NCBI RefSeq assembly: GCF_900107435.1
Contig: NZ_FNPZ01000001.1
Coordinates: 1,088,960-1,152,959, forward strand
Source of the DNA: Herbiconiux ginsengi
Lineage (GTDB): Bacteria; Actinomycetota; Actinomycetes; Actinomycetales; Microbacteriaceae
Reading direction: 5' to 3'
Length of the DNA: 64,000 bases
Positions 1 to 8,661 of the stretch are shown here, in pieces. Position 1 is the first letter of the stretch; every line of letters begins with the position of its first letter. The notes beneath the pieces were generated by a model, which was given only the letters and a program-made list of their open reading frames with translations, was not told where the DNA came from and searched no databases. A program made the translations under genes and the position numbers.

Positions 1-533
1 GCCAGCTCGAGGGCGGCGTGCGATCGGCGGAGAACGGCGAGCTCCCGAGCCCGCTGCCGGCCGAGATCTACTGCCATTCGCTGACCGATCCGAGCATCCT
101 GTCGCCCGAGCTCCAGGAGCGGGGTGCGCAGACCCTCACCGTCTTCGGCCTGCACACCCCGCACCGCCTCGGTGCCACTGCCGACACCCTCCAGCGAGCC
201 GTGCTCGACTCGTTGAACAGCGTGCTCGCCGAGCCGATCGAACCCCTGCTGCTGACGGACGCGCACGGCCGCCCGTGCATCGAGACCAAGACGACGGCCG
301 ATCTCGAGCGCACCCTCGGCATGCCGGGCGGCAACATCTTCCACGGCCCACTGAGCTGGCCGTTCGTCGACGACGACGCGCCACTGACCACCGCCGCCGA
401 GCGCTGGGGTGTCGCGACCCGGCATCCGCGTATCCTGCTCTGCGGATCGGGTTCGCGGCGCGGTGGCGCCGTCTCGGGCCTCGGCGGCCACAGCGCCGCG
501 ATGGCCGTGCTCGAAGACGACCTCGATCGTTAG
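1..533 (+). CDS. NAD(P)/FAD-dependent oxidoreductase (phytoene-desaturase-like), 3' part
   Basis: Only the C-terminal end is present; the frame is open to the left edge, so the GTG at 18 is probably internal. What is seen is the C-terminal segment of the CrtI-like flavin oxidoreductases: a GGNIFHGPLSWPF stretch near residue 105 and the closing ILLCGSGSRRGGAVSGLGGH block, which in this family contacts FAD. These enzymes oxidise or isomerise lipophilic or polyene substrates. The substrate cannot be read from this fragment, and no carotenoid genes are visible downstream. The next gene starts 75 nt later on the same strand, so they may share a transcript. The family call is firm; the specific reaction is unknown. 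Confidence 0.75.
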   Translation, partial: QLEGGVRSAENGELPSPLPAEIYCHSLTDPSILSPELQERGAQTLTVFGLHTPHRLGATADTLQRAVLDSLNSVLAEPIEPLLLTDAHGRPCIETKTTADLERTLGMPGGNIFHGPLSWPFVDDDAPLTTAAERWGVATRHPRILLCGSGSRRGGAVSGLGGHSAAMAVLEDDLDR

Positions 534-608
534 GACCGTCGGTGAGGTCTTCTCGGCGAGGTCCCCGTCTCACCCATTTCCCGTCAACCGGAAGAAGCTG
601 GACACAGA

Positions 609-1412
609 ATGACCGACACCGCTGCCCGACCGACCCGAGTGGTGGTCTGGATGGAAGGCCGCCACGAACAGATCGACGAGAAGGTGCAGCGGCTGTATCC
701 CGACGGCATGGCCGGCGCCATCGCCGCCGGTCTGCGCGAGCAGTTCGAAGGGCCGCTCGAGGTGCGCATCGCGCTGCTCGACGACGGGCCCGACCACGGG
801 CTGAGCGAGGAGGTGCTCGCCGCCACCGACGTGCTGCTCTGGTGGGGGCACAAGGCGCACGGCGAGGTGTCCGACGAGGTGGTGGCGCGAGTGCAGTCGC
901 ACGTGCTCAGCGGTCTCGGGCTGCTGGTGCTGCACTCCGGGCACTGGTCGAAGATCTTCCGCACCCTCATGGGCACCTCATGCACCCTGAAGTGGCGCAA
1001 CGAGGCTGACCGCGAGCTGGTGTGGACGGTCGCCCCGTCGCATCCGATCGCTCAGGGCGTGCCGAGCCCGATCGTCATCCCCGAGCAGGAGATGTACGGC
1101 GAGTTCTTCGACATCCCGGTGCCCGACGAGGTCGTGTTCATCAGCTCGTTCTCGGGTGGCGAGGTGTTCCGCAGCGGCGTGACCTTCACCCGCGGCCTCG
1201 GCCGCATCTTCTACTTCAGCCCCGGCGACCAGGACTACCCGGTGTACTTCCACGAAGATGTGCGGCGGGTGTTGGCCAACGCGGTCGCCTGGGCGTCTCC
1301 CGGTGATCGCGAGCGGGAGCATCCGTCTCTCGCCCGCTTCGACTCGGGGTGGTTCGAGACCGAGTCGGAGCAGTCGGTGAAAGCCCGAGGCTCGGGAAGG
1401 ACCCCGGAATGA
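609..1412 (+). CDS. ThuA-domain protein
   Basis: 267 aa, matching the ThuA family (glutamine-amidotransferase-like fold, first described in trehalose utilisation). Visible family features are an LLWWGHKAHGEV stretch near residue 79, the LLVLHSGHW segment near 105 and the closing GRIFYFSPGDQ block near 198. It has no signal peptide or membrane helix and should be cytosolic. Its stop overlaps the start of the next oxidoreductase by ATGA, so the two are translationally coupled. ThuA proteins very often pair with Gfo/Idh/MocA oxidoreductases in sugar catabolism, so conversion of a sugar or keto-sugar is the likely theme. The biochemical activity of the family is poorly defined, and no transporter sits beside this pair to name the sugar. 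Confidence 0.8.
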   Translation: MTDTAARPTRVVVWMEGRHEQIDEKVQRLYPDGMAGAIAAGLREQFEGPLEVRIALLDDGPDHGLSEEVLAATDVLLWWGHKAHGEVSDEVVARVQSHVLSGLGLLVLHSGHWSKIFRTLMGTSCTLKWRNEADRELVWTVAPSHPIAQGVPSPIVIPEQEMYGEFFDIPVPDEVVFISSFSGGEVFRSGVTFTRGLGRIFYFSPGDQDYPVYFHEDVRRVLANAVAWASPGDREREHPSLARFDSGWFETESEQSVKARGSGRTPE

Positions 1413-2545
1413 CCGCGTTCCGGACCGTCTCGCACCACGGGTCTCTCACGGTCGTCATCGTCGGCGCCGGGGCGATGGGGCGGGAGTGGATGCGCACGGC
1501 TCACGAGAACCCCGATGTGGAGCTCGTCGGCGTGGCCGATCTCTCCGAAGACGCGGCCCGGTCCTCGCTCGCCGAGGTGGGTCTGGCCGGGGTGGCGACG
1601 GGGACGGATGGCGTCGACCTCGCGCTCGCGCTGGGCGCCGATGCGCTCATCGACGTGACGATCCCCGCAGCGCACCACGCGGTGACGATGAAGGCGCTGA
1701 ACGCGGGCCTGCCTGTGCTCGGCGAGAAGCCGGCCGCGGCGACGGTGGCCGAGGCGCTGTCGCTCGCGGCGGCGGCCGAGGCGACGGGCGAGCTGTTCGT
1801 GGTGAGCCAGTCGCGGCGTTACAACGCCGGCCTCTTCTCATTGCGGCACCTGGTGGGGTCGATCGGGCGGGTCGGCCTCGTCGACGTGGGCTTCTACCGC
1901 GACCCGCGCTTCGGCGGCTTCCGCGAGGAGATGGCGCATCCGCTGCTGCTGGACATGGCCATCCATCCCTTCGACGGCGCGCGGTTCCTGCTCGGTGTCG
2001 AGCCCGTGTCGGTCACCTGCGACGAGTTCAACCCGGTGTGGAGCCCGTTCGCAGGCGATGCGGCGGCCGCGGTCGACTTCCGGATGAGCGACGGATCGCG
2101 GTTCCTCTACAACGCGAGCTGGGCCAGCCCCGGGTTGCAGACCTCGTGGAACGGGGAGTGGCGGGTGAGCGGTGAAGCGGGGACCGTGCTGTGGAACGGC
2201 GACGATGAGCCGGTGTCGTCGGTGACCTCGGGTTCCTCCGTCGCTCCGGTGCCGCCTGGCGACTCGATCGCCGGATCGCTCGCCGACTTCGTGCTGGCCC
2301 TGCGTACCGGCACGGCGCCGTTCGGCGAGGTGCACGAGAACATCATGAGCCTGGTGATGGTGGAGGCGGCGGTGATCGCGTCGGAGCGGGGCGCGCAGGT
2401 GGAGATCGACGAGATCCTCACCGCGGCGCACCGCGAGGCCATCGCCGCCGAGAAGGATGCCGGTGCGGCGGCGGTGCTCCGCTCCTGGACCTCGGTGCGC
2501 GACGCCCTGTCGGCCGGCGGCCCGGCCCCGCTCACGAGCACCTGA
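1409..2545 (+). CDS. Gfo/Idh/MocA-family oxidoreductase
   Basis: 378 aa from the ATG at 1409, chosen because it overlaps the ThuA stop by four bases (ATGA); an upstream in-frame ATG at 1349 would lie inside that gene. The N-terminal Rossmann fold shows VVIVGAGAMGREW at residues 15-27, and the family EKP motif is at 106-108, where the lysine normally sits at the active site. A DMAIHPFDGARF segment near residue 188 carries the histidine that usually follows the catalytic region. Such enzymes oxidise or reduce sugars, inositols or amino-sugars with NAD(P). The coupling to ThuA suggests a carbohydrate substrate, but its identity cannot be derived. Cytosolic. Confidence 0.85.
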   Translation: MTAFRTVSHHGSLTVVIVGAGAMGREWMRTAHENPDVELVGVADLSEDAARSSLAEVGLAGVATGTDGVDLALALGADALIDVTIPAAHHAVTMKALNAGLPVLGEKPAAATVAEALSLAAAAEATGELFVVSQSRRYNAGLFSLRHLVGSIGRVGLVDVGFYRDPRFGGFREEMAHPLLLDMAIHPFDGARFLLGVEPVSVTCDEFNPVWSPFAGDAAAAVDFRMSDGSRFLYNASWASPGLQTSWNGEWRVSGEAGTVLWNGDDEPVSSVTSGSSVAPVPPGDSIAGSLADFVLALRTGTAPFGEVHENIMSLVMVEAAVIASERGAQVEIDEILTAAHREAIAAEKDAGAAAVLRSWTSVRDALSAGGPAPLTST

Positions 2546-2693
2546 CGGCAGCCTGCCGCACGCCCGCTCGCTGCTGGCGGAAGGGCGCGCTGTGACGCGG
2601 CACCCGAGCTGCAGACGCTCGGCCGGCGAGCGCGGACCATCAAGGCCGCACTGGAAGAAATGCGCCCGACCGCCGGTTAGTGTCGGAGAGGAG

Positions 2694-2710
2694 TGCCGGG
2701 TTGCCCGGCA
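2694..2710. promoter_or_regulatory. short perfect hairpin in the leader of the siderophore-interacting protein gene
   Basis: TGCCGGG, a three-base loop and CCCGGCA form a perfect 7-bp stem that ends 31 nt before the GTG start at 2742. It may be a leader hairpin or a leftover terminator of the upstream operon; no T tract follows. Function unproven. Confidence 0.3.
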
Positions 2711-2741
2711 GCGCTCCACCCGCCCATCGATCGGAGCATCT

Positions 2742-3581
2742 GTGTCGTTCACTCGCGAAGCCGTCCGTCATCCGATGGCCGTGCGGCACCTCGTGGTCGA
2801 CCGCGTGACCCCGCTGACGCCGGCGCTCAGGCGCGTCACCCTGGTCGGCGACCAGCTCGCCGGGTTCGCCAGCGACGGTCCGACCGACCACGTGAAGGTC
2901 TTCTTCGCCGACCCGGCCACCGGCATCCTGACCCTTCCCGAACGGGGGCCCGAGGGCATCCGCCGCCCCGAGTCGGGCACGATCGTGTCGCGCGACTACA
3001 CGCCGCGGGCTTTCCGGGCGGCCACGGCCGACTCACCCGACGAACTCGACATCGACTTCGTGCTGCACGGCGCGAACGGCACCGACGGCCCCGCCTCGAC
3101 GTGGGCGGCGAACGCCGCCCCGGGCGCGCCGCTCGTGATCGCCGGCCCGAGAGGATCGCGACGGGTGCCGAGCGGCATCGCCCGCGCCGTGCTGATGGCC
3201 GACGAGACGGCGCTGCCGGCCTTCTCCCGCTGGCTCGAACTCCTCGCGCCCGAGGTCGAGATCACGGCCCTGCTCGACGTCGCGGACGCATCCGTTCCGG
3301 CCTACCTGAGCGACGAGTTGCGACTGCGCGCCGACATCGTGTGGCTCTACCGGTCGAACGGTCCCCACCAGCTCTTGGCCGCTCTCCGTGGTCTCGGCCC
3401 GATCGACGACGAGACCTTCGTGTTCGGCGCCGGCGAGGCAGCCACGCTCATTCCCGTTCGGCGATACCTCCGGCGCGAGCTCGGCCTGCCCGCCGACCAG
3501 GTCTCACTGAGCGGCTATTGGAAGCGCGGCGAGGCGAACCTCGACCACCACGCTCCGCTCGATCCGTCGGATCCGGACTGA
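2742..3581 (+). CDS. siderophore-interacting protein (flavin-dependent ferric reductase family)
   Basis: 279 aa from GTG 2742, preceded by GGAG at 2732-2735; a further in-frame ATG lies at 2775. The SIP family (ViuB/YqjH-like) reduces ferric siderophores in the cytosol to release iron. Seen: the FAD-binding motif RDYTPR at residues 84-89, a ferredoxin-reductase-like N-terminal barrel, and the typical SIP C-terminal block GYWKRGEAN near residue 260. No siderophore transporter or IdeR/DtxR-like box is recognisable nearby, so iron regulation is not shown by the sequence. It points the same way as the upstream oxidoreductase genes but is separated from them by 196 nt without a gene and is probably a separate unit. 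Confidence 0.85.
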   Translation: MSFTREAVRHPMAVRHLVVDRVTPLTPALRRVTLVGDQLAGFASDGPTDHVKVFFADPATGILTLPERGPEGIRRPESGTIVSRDYTPRAFRAATADSPDELDIDFVLHGANGTDGPASTWAANAAPGAPLVIAGPRGSRRVPSGIARAVLMADETALPAFSRWLELLAPEVEITALLDVADASVPAYLSDELRLRADIVWLYRSNGPHQLLAALRGLGPIDDETFVFGAGEAATLIPVRRYLRRELGLPADQVSLSGYWKRGEANLDHHAPLDPSDPD

Positions 3582-3615
3582 TCGGCGGGCGGGCGGCCAC
3601 CGGCCACCTGCTCTG

Positions 3616-4164
3616 TCAGCCCCAGACGCTCGGCGCCGGCGCCTTGCTCGGCGGAAGTTGCGCGTCGACGCCCCAGGCACGCAGCCACTCGGGCATCCGG
3701 CCGTCGTGCGGAGCGTCACCCGCCAGCGCCCGCAATTCGTCCACCCCGACGATCCCACCGGAACGCTTCAGGAATCGGGCCCGGATGTACGCACGCGCGT
3801 AGATCTCGCCCTTCACCACGAAGCGCTGCTCCACGAAGAGGGCCTTCTCGTCGTAGCCCAGCACCCGCGTCTCCACCTCGAAGCGCTGCCACAGCTCGAG
3901 CGATCGCCGGAAGCTGATCGTCTCGGCCACCACCACCGGATACCAGCCCCGGGCGGTCAACGTCGCCCACATGCCCGTGCGCTGCATCAGATCCAGCCGC
4001 CCGAGATCGAGGATGGAGAGGTAGACGCCGTTGTTCATGTGCCGGAGCACGTCGAGATCGGTCGGGAGCACACGGAACGGGGTCGATCCGACGTCCCAGA
4101 TCCCGAGCGGCGAGCGGAAGCGCGAGCGGAGCGTCTGCAACAGGGTCCGGAAGAAGAAGTGCAC
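3616..4164 (-). CDS. acyl-CoA thioesterase-like (hot-dog fold) protein
   Basis: 182 aa from the GTG at 4164. This start is preferred because a -10-like TACGAT lies seven bases upstream (4172-4177), the leaderless pattern seen repeatedly in this window; a GTG at 4170 is also possible. The protein carries the hot-dog thioesterase signature DLDVLRHMNNGVYL followed by LGRLDLM, where the Asp/Asn-rich turn lies over the thioester in 4-hydroxybenzoyl-CoA-type enzymes, and a later VEQRFVVKGEIYARAYIRA strand. It probably hydrolyses an acyl-CoA, with unknown chain specificity. It is convergent with the siderophore-interacting protein gene and divergent from trhO. Confidence 0.75.
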   Translation of the reverse strand: MHFFFRTLLQTLRSRFRSPLGIWDVGSTPFRVLPTDLDVLRHMNNGVYLSILDLGRLDLMQRTGMWATLTARGWYPVVVAETISFRRSLELWQRFEVETRVLGYDEKALFVEQRFVVKGEIYARAYIRARFLKRSGGIVGVDELRALAGDAPHDGRMPEWLRAWGVDAQLPPSKAPAPSVWG

Positions 4165-4171
4165 GCACACG

Positions 4172-4177
4172 ATCGTA
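4172..4177 (-). promoter_or_regulatory. -10 box of a leaderless promoter (thioesterase gene)
   Basis: TACGAT on the minus strand, seven bases before GTG 4164. Confidence 0.45.
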
Positions 4178-4264
4178 GAGATGCGCAAATCGATCCGGTA
4201 CCTCGCCTGTGATTGTCTACAACGGCGGATGCGCGACGACGGGTTCGCACGCATCCGCGCCGAC

Positions 4265-4270
4265 TAAAAT
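4265..4270 (+). promoter_or_regulatory. -10 box of a leaderless promoter (trhO)
   Basis: TAAAAT, six bases before the GTG start at 4277; no Shine-Dalgarno sequence lies between. Confidence 0.55.
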
Positions 4271-4276
4271 CGCCGG

Positions 4277-5206
4277 GTGCCCATACCGAAGATCATCCTC
4301 TACTACGTCTTCGCGCCGGTGGCCGACCCCGAGGCCGTTCGGCTCTGGCAGCGCGATCTCGCCGAGTCGCTGGGGCTGCGCGGGCGCATCCTGATCTCGG
4401 CCGACGGCATCAACGGCACGCTCGGCGGCGAGCTCGACGCGGTGAAGCGGTACGTGCGCAAGACGAGGGAGTTCGGGCCCTTCGCCGGCCTCGACGTGAA
4501 ATGGAGCGAGGGCACCGCGCTCGAGGAGTCGCCGGCGTCGAAACACACGCCGTATCGCGCCAGCACCGACTTTCCGCGGCTCAGCGTGAAGGTGCGCGAC
4601 GAGATCGTGAGCTTCGGAGCGCCGGGAGAGCTGCAGGTCGATGCCGCGGGCGTGGTGGGCGGCGGGGTCAAGCTGCAGCCGGCCGAGCTCCATGACCTGG
4701 TGGCCTCGCGGGGCGACGACGTCGTGTTCTTCGACGGACGCAACGCGTTCGAGGCCGAGATCGGGCGATTCCGCGGGGCGGTGGTTCCGGATGTCGCCAC
4801 CACCCGCGACTTCGTCGCCGAACTCGACAGCGGCAAGTACGACCACCTGAAGTCCTCTCCCGTGGTCACCTACTGCACGGGCGGCATCCGCTGCGAGGTG
4901 CTCTCGTCGCTCATGAGCGCCCGCGGATTCTCGGAGGTGTACCAGCTCGACGGCGGCATCGTGCGCTACGGCGAGACCTTCGGCGACACCGGACTCTGGG
5001 AGGGATCGCTCTACGTGTTCGACGGCCGCGGCTCGATCGACTTCAGCCCCGACCCGGCGGTGATCGGCTCGTGCGTGTCCTGCGCGTCACCGACCTCGCG
5101 CATGCAGAACTGCGCCGACCCGGCCTGCCGTGCGCAATTGGTGGTCTGCGATTCGTGCGGCGACCTCTCCTCCACGATCCTCTGTTCTGGGCACGCGGCT
5201 GCCTAG
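4277..5206 (+). CDS. trhO: tRNA uridine(34) hydroxylase, rhodanese-family
   Basis: 309 aa. TrhO (YceA) proteins carry out O2-dependent 5-hydroxylation of the wobble uridine in tRNA. Domain order: an N-terminal acylphosphatase-like domain (residues 1-95, with the [14 protein letters not shown] block), then a rhodanese domain with the CxxGxR loop CTGGIRCE at 200-207 (Cys200), then a Cys-rich tail (CVSCASPTS ... CADPACRA ... CDSCG) that could bind zinc. Translation starts at GTG 4277 right behind a TAAAAT -10 box, so the mRNA is likely leaderless. The family identity is clear; the modified tRNA species in this host is inferred from other bacteria. Confidence 0.9.
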   Translation: MPIPKIILYYVFAPVADPEAVRLWQRDLAESLGLRGRILISADGINGTLGGELDAVKRYVRKTREFGPFAGLDVKWSEGTALEESPASKHTPYRASTDFPRLSVKVRDEIVSFGAPGELQVDAAGVVGGGVKLQPAELHDLVASRGDDVVFFDGRNAFEAEIGRFRGAVVPDVATTRDFVAELDSGKYDHLKSSPVVTYCTGGIRCEVLSSLMSARGFSEVYQLDGGIVRYGETFGDTGLWEGSLYVFDGRGSIDFSPDPAVIGSCVSCASPTSRMQNCADPACRAQLVVCDSCGDLSSTILCSGHAAA

Positions 5207-5243
5207 TTCGTCCACAGGCGGTCCCCGCGTCGCCGGCTCGTCG

Positions 5244-5249
5244 TAGGCT
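5244..5249 (+). promoter_or_regulatory. -10 box of a leaderless promoter (PEP-mutase-family gene)
   Basis: TAGGCT, six bases before ATG 5256. Confidence 0.5.
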
Positions 5250-5255
5250 CGGCCC

Positions 5256-6068
5256 ATGACCAGCCACGACAGCCAGCAGACCCACACCACGCACGAGCTC
5301 ATCCACGACCGGGCCGACGCCCTGCTCGCCCTGCACAAAGCGCCCGAGATCCTCACCGTGGTGAACGTGTGGGATGTCGCGAGCGCCTCCGTCATCGCCG
5401 ATCTGCCCGAGACGAAGGCGCTGGCCACGGCCAGCCACGGCATCGCGGCGGCCTACGGTTACGAAGACGGGGAGCGCATCCCGCTCGAGCTGATGATCGA
5501 AGCGGTCGGGCGCATCGCGCTGTCGACGTCGCTGCCCGTGAGCGCCGACCTCGAGGGCGGCTACGGAGACGCCGGCGAGACCGTGCGGCGCGCCATCGGG
5601 GTGGGAGTCGTGGGTGCCAACATCGAAGACCAGATGCGGCCGCACATCGAGTCGGTCGAGAACGTGGCCGAGGTGATGAAGGCAGCGGAGGCGGAGGGCG
5701 TGCGCTTCGTGCTCAACGCCCGAACGGATGCGCTGATCCGGCGCGGCGACCGACCGCTCGACGAAGCGATCGAGGATGCGATCGAACGGGGGCGGGCCTA
5801 CCTCGACGCCGGGGCCGCGTGCGTGTTCGTGCCCGGCCTCATCGACCGGCCGACGGCCGAACGGCTCGTGGAGGGGATCGGCATGCGCAAGGTGAGCGTC
5901 ATCGGAGTGCCCGGGTCGCTCGCGCCGGGCGACTACGAGCGGATCGGCATCGCACGCATCTCCTACGGGCCGTGGCCGCAACGAGTGGCGCTCACCGCTC
6001 TGCAGGAGTCGGCGCTGACGCTCTACGCCGGTGGTTTCCTCCCCGAGGGCACCCAGACGCTCACCTGA
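5256..6068 (+). CDS. isocitrate lyase/phosphoenolpyruvate mutase family protein
   Basis: 270 aa single-domain TIM barrel of the ICL/PEP-mutase superfamily, which cleaves or rearranges C-C or P-C bonds of 2-oxo acids with Mg2+. Seen: NVWDVASA near residue 37, the metal-site block SADLEGGYGD at 96-105, NIEDQ at 122-126 and NARTDA near 155. The isocitrate-lyase KKCGH signature is absent, so it is not aceA. Methylisocitrate lyase, oxaloacetate decarboxylase and carboxyvinyl-phosphonate roles remain open; no prp or phosphonate genes are adjacent. It starts behind TAGGCT and is probably a monocistronic leaderless transcript convergent with the LssY-domain gene. Confidence 0.8.
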   Translation: MTSHDSQQTHTTHELIHDRADALLALHKAPEILTVVNVWDVASASVIADLPETKALATASHGIAAAYGYEDGERIPLELMIEAVGRIALSTSLPVSADLEGGYGDAGETVRRAIGVGVVGANIEDQMRPHIESVENVAEVMKAAEAEGVRFVLNARTDALIRRGDRPLDEAIEDAIERGRAYLDAGAACVFVPGLIDRPTAERLVEGIGMRKVSVIGVPGSLAPGDYERIGIARISYGPWPQRVALTALQESALTLYAGGFLPEGTQTLT

Positions 6069-6095
6069 GCGGCGTCGCCCGCGCCCCCGCGCCAG

Positions 6096-7625
6096 CTACT
6101 GCGCGATGGCCGGCGTCACACGGCGAGCGCGACGCTCGCGGCGGGCTTCTCGACGCTCGACGGCGCGCCGGTGCGAGAAGCGGCGGGCGTCGGTTCCGGA
6201 GAGCGCCAGCAGCACCAGCACGTCGAACGAGAGCCCCACGAGGTTGGTCTGCAGCGTGATCTCGGGTCCGCCGTTCGCGAAGTCGAGCGCGGTCACGATC
6301 ACGGCCGCCGCGCTGATGCTCATCCCGGTGAACCGGGCCCAGTTGTGGCCGTGGTAGATGAGGAAGGCGAGCACCGAGTAGACCGTGCTGATCAGGAGGG
6401 CGACGGCGACGAAGAGCGCGACCACCAACGACTCGAGAAAACGCGCGTCGGCCGGGGTGAGTGCCCCGGTGATCGTGCGGAAGTCGAGCTCGCCGTCGCC
6501 GATCGAGAAGGCCACCACGGCGCCGGCGCCGAGCGCCGAGAGCACCCGCAGCACCATGAGCAGCACTCCCAGATAGATCGCCGCCGGCCGGCCGCGACCG
6601 GCGATCGGCGACTCGGTGAACACCGCGGACGGGGTCGGTGGCACGGGTCGCTCCACGCGTGCCGCCCGTTCGTCGCCCGCGTCCCAGGTGCTGACCCGGC
6701 GCAGGTCGATCACGGGCAGGTCGCCGTCGGTGACGATCGCATCCCCTCCACCGTTGACATGGTGATAGCCCGTCGAGAAGTTGCGGATCAGCTTGACCTT
6801 CGCCCGGTCGTTCCCCTCCACCAGCGTGGTCACGATGTGGTCGCGCTCCTTGTCGGTCTCCTTGTCGATTCGGTGCGTGACCTGGAGGGTGAAGAAGGAG
6901 ATGCCGATGCTGCGGTCGTAGGTTCCCGCCGCGAGCCAGTCGGCCTGATGGCCGCCCGGGAGCAGCCAGCCGCGCGGGCAGCGCCAGAACCGCACGTGGT
7001 GCCGCTTCGACGGATTGCCCGAGACCTCCTGCTGATAGGTGAAGTTCTGCACGTTGCCGAAGAGATACAGGCGCGAGACCGGGGCGCCCGGGTAGCTCCG
7101 CCGGAGCAGGGTGCCACGCACCGTGCGCAGGGCCGAGGTGAGCCCCATGTCGTCGGCGAGGTGCCAGCCGGCCCTGGTCATCGCCTCGTGGATCTGCTCC
7201 TCCGAGCCCCGCAGCGCGATGTTGATGGGGTCGCCGAGCAGGCCCTCACGGGTCTTCGCCCGGCCGATGAAGTAGTCGGGCACGTAGAAGAGGGTGAGGA
7301 TGCTGTGCACCCGCGGCAGCAGCAGATACGCCACCACCAGCCAGAAGACGAGCAGGAACCAGAGCTGCTGCCAGCCCTTCGCGAACGACTCGGTGGCCAC
7401 GAGGAACGCCAGCCACGCCGCGGCGGCCGTGCCGAACAAGAAGAACGCGCTGTCGACCACGAGTCCGACCGATCCCCGGAAGGTGCGCCGCCGGATGTGT
7501 TCGACCAGACTCGCTTCCTCGAGCTCGTCGATCGACAGCTCCGAGGTCTCCCGGGCGTTGAACTCGGCCGGGCTCGGCAGGATCTCCGGAGATTCGGCAG
7601 GTGCGCCGGTGGCGTCTTCTGCCAT
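6096..7625 (-). CDS. membrane protein with LssY C-terminal domain
   Basis: 509 aa with a GAGGAAAGGA ribosome-binding region before ATG 7625. An acidic N-terminal tail (1-45) precedes two membrane helices at about 55-75 and 85-105. The central soluble part (about 130-270) matches the LssY C-terminal domain, seen in LRGSEEQIHEAMTRAGWHLAD, the YLFGNVQNFTYQQE block and the YDRSIGISF segment. A second membrane region with four helices (about 355-475) ends in an Arg-rich cytosolic tail. LssY-type domains occur in PAP2-like and LPS-associated membrane proteins, but their activity is not established. It is convergent with the preceding gene and divergent from the ABC exporter. Function unknown; envelope location clear. 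Confidence 0.75.
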   Translation of the reverse strand: MAEDATGAPAESPEILPSPAEFNARETSELSIDELEEASLVEHIRRRTFRGSVGLVVDSAFFLFGTAAAAWLAFLVATESFAKGWQQLWFLLVFWLVVAYLLLPRVHSILTLFYVPDYFIGRAKTREGLLGDPINIALRGSEEQIHEAMTRAGWHLADDMGLTSALRTVRGTLLRRSYPGAPVSRLYLFGNVQNFTYQQEVSGNPSKRHHVRFWRCPRGWLLPGGHQADWLAAGTYDRSIGISFFTLQVTHRIDKETDKERDHIVTTLVEGNDRAKVKLIRNFSTGYHHVNGGGDAIVTDGDLPVIDLRRVSTWDAGDERAARVERPVPPTPSAVFTESPIAGRGRPAAIYLGVLLMVLRVLSALGAGAVVAFSIGDGELDFRTITGALTPADARFLESLVVALFVAVALLISTVYSVLAFLIYHGHNWARFTGMSISAAAVIVTALDFANGGPEITLQTNLVGLSFDVLVLLALSGTDARRFSHRRAVERREARRERRARRVTPAIAQ

Positions 7626-7758
7626 CCAGACCGTCCTTTCCTCAGACGGATTCTCTCAGCATTCGCTGAATTCTGTGACAACCGCCGACCGCCACCCTAG
7701 GCTGGAATGGCGGGAACGACCGCAAATTCCCTCTCCGGACACCGACAGGACAACATCG

Positions 7759-8661
7759 ATGCCCACCGGCGTACCCATCGAATTCGCCCGCTTGACGAAG
7801 TCGTTCGGGAACGTCGACGCCGTCTCCGACCTCACCCTCACCGTCGAACCCGGCCAGGTCACCGGCTTCCTCGGCCCGAACGGCGCCGGAAAGACCACCA
7901 CGCTCCGGATGCTGCTCGGCCTCGTGCAGCCCTCATCCGGCACCGCGACCTTCGGCGGCACGCCCTACGCGCGACTCGCCTCCCCGCTGGCCACGGTCGG
8001 TGCATCGCTCGAGGCGGCCAGCTTCCATCCGGGCCGATCCGCTCACAACCACCTCGCGGTCTACGCCCAGGCGGCGGGCCTGCCCAAGACGGCTCCGGCG
8101 GCGGCTCTCGAGAAGGTGGGTCTCGCCGACTACGGATCGCGCCGGGTCGGCGGCTACTCCCTCGGCATGCGGCAGCGCCTCGGCCTCGCCTTCGCCCTGC
8201 TCGGCGATCCGGCGGTGCTCGTGCTCGACGAGCCGATCAATGGTCTCGACCCCGAAGGCATCAAGTGGATCCGCCTCCTGCTGCGGGCGATGGCGGCCGA
8301 GGGCCGCACCGTGCTGATCAGCTCGCACCTCTTGAGCGAGGTGCAGCAGACGGTCGACGACGTGATCATCATCTCGCACGGCAAGCTCGTGCACCGCGGC
8401 GAGCTCTCGAGCCTCGACGTCTCCGACTCGAAGCAGGTGCAGGTGAACGCGGATGATCGCGAACGGCTCGCCGAGGTCATCCACGCCGCCGGTTACACGG
8501 TTTCGAACCTGCGGTCGGGCATCCTGGTCGACAACGCCGAGGCGGCAGAGATCGGGCGACTGGCGTTCGATGCGGGCATCGCGGTCACCGCTCTCTCGCA
8601 GAAACGCACCGGCCTCGAGGAATCGTTCCTCACCCTCGTGGGCGAGGAGGGATCGCTGTGA
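7759..8661 (+). CDS. ABC transporter ATP-binding protein
   Basis: 300 aa from ATG 7759 with AGGA about nine bases upstream; an upstream extension would run into the divergent gene. Walker A is GPNGAGKTT near residue 39, the signature is a variant YSLGMRQRLG, and Walker B is VLVLDEP followed by NGLDPEG and the switch histidine in SSHLL. The arrangement, with a 90-residue C-terminal extension, is that of DrrA/BcrA-type exporter ATPases. Its stop overlaps the permease start (GTGA), so the two form a coupled exporter. Substrate unknown; peptide antibiotics, drugs or lipids are the usual cargo of this class. Confidence 0.9.
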   Translation: MPTGVPIEFARLTKSFGNVDAVSDLTLTVEPGQVTGFLGPNGAGKTTTLRMLLGLVQPSSGTATFGGTPYARLASPLATVGASLEAASFHPGRSAHNHLAVYAQAAGLPKTAPAAALEKVGLADYGSRRVGGYSLGMRQRLGLAFALLGDPAVLVLDEPINGLDPEGIKWIRLLLRAMAAEGRTVLISSHLLSEVQQTVDDVIIISHGKLVHRGELSSLDVSDSKQVQVNADDRERLAEVIHAAGYTVSNLRSGILVDNAEAAEIGRLAFDAGIAVTALSQKRTGLEESFLTLVGEEGSL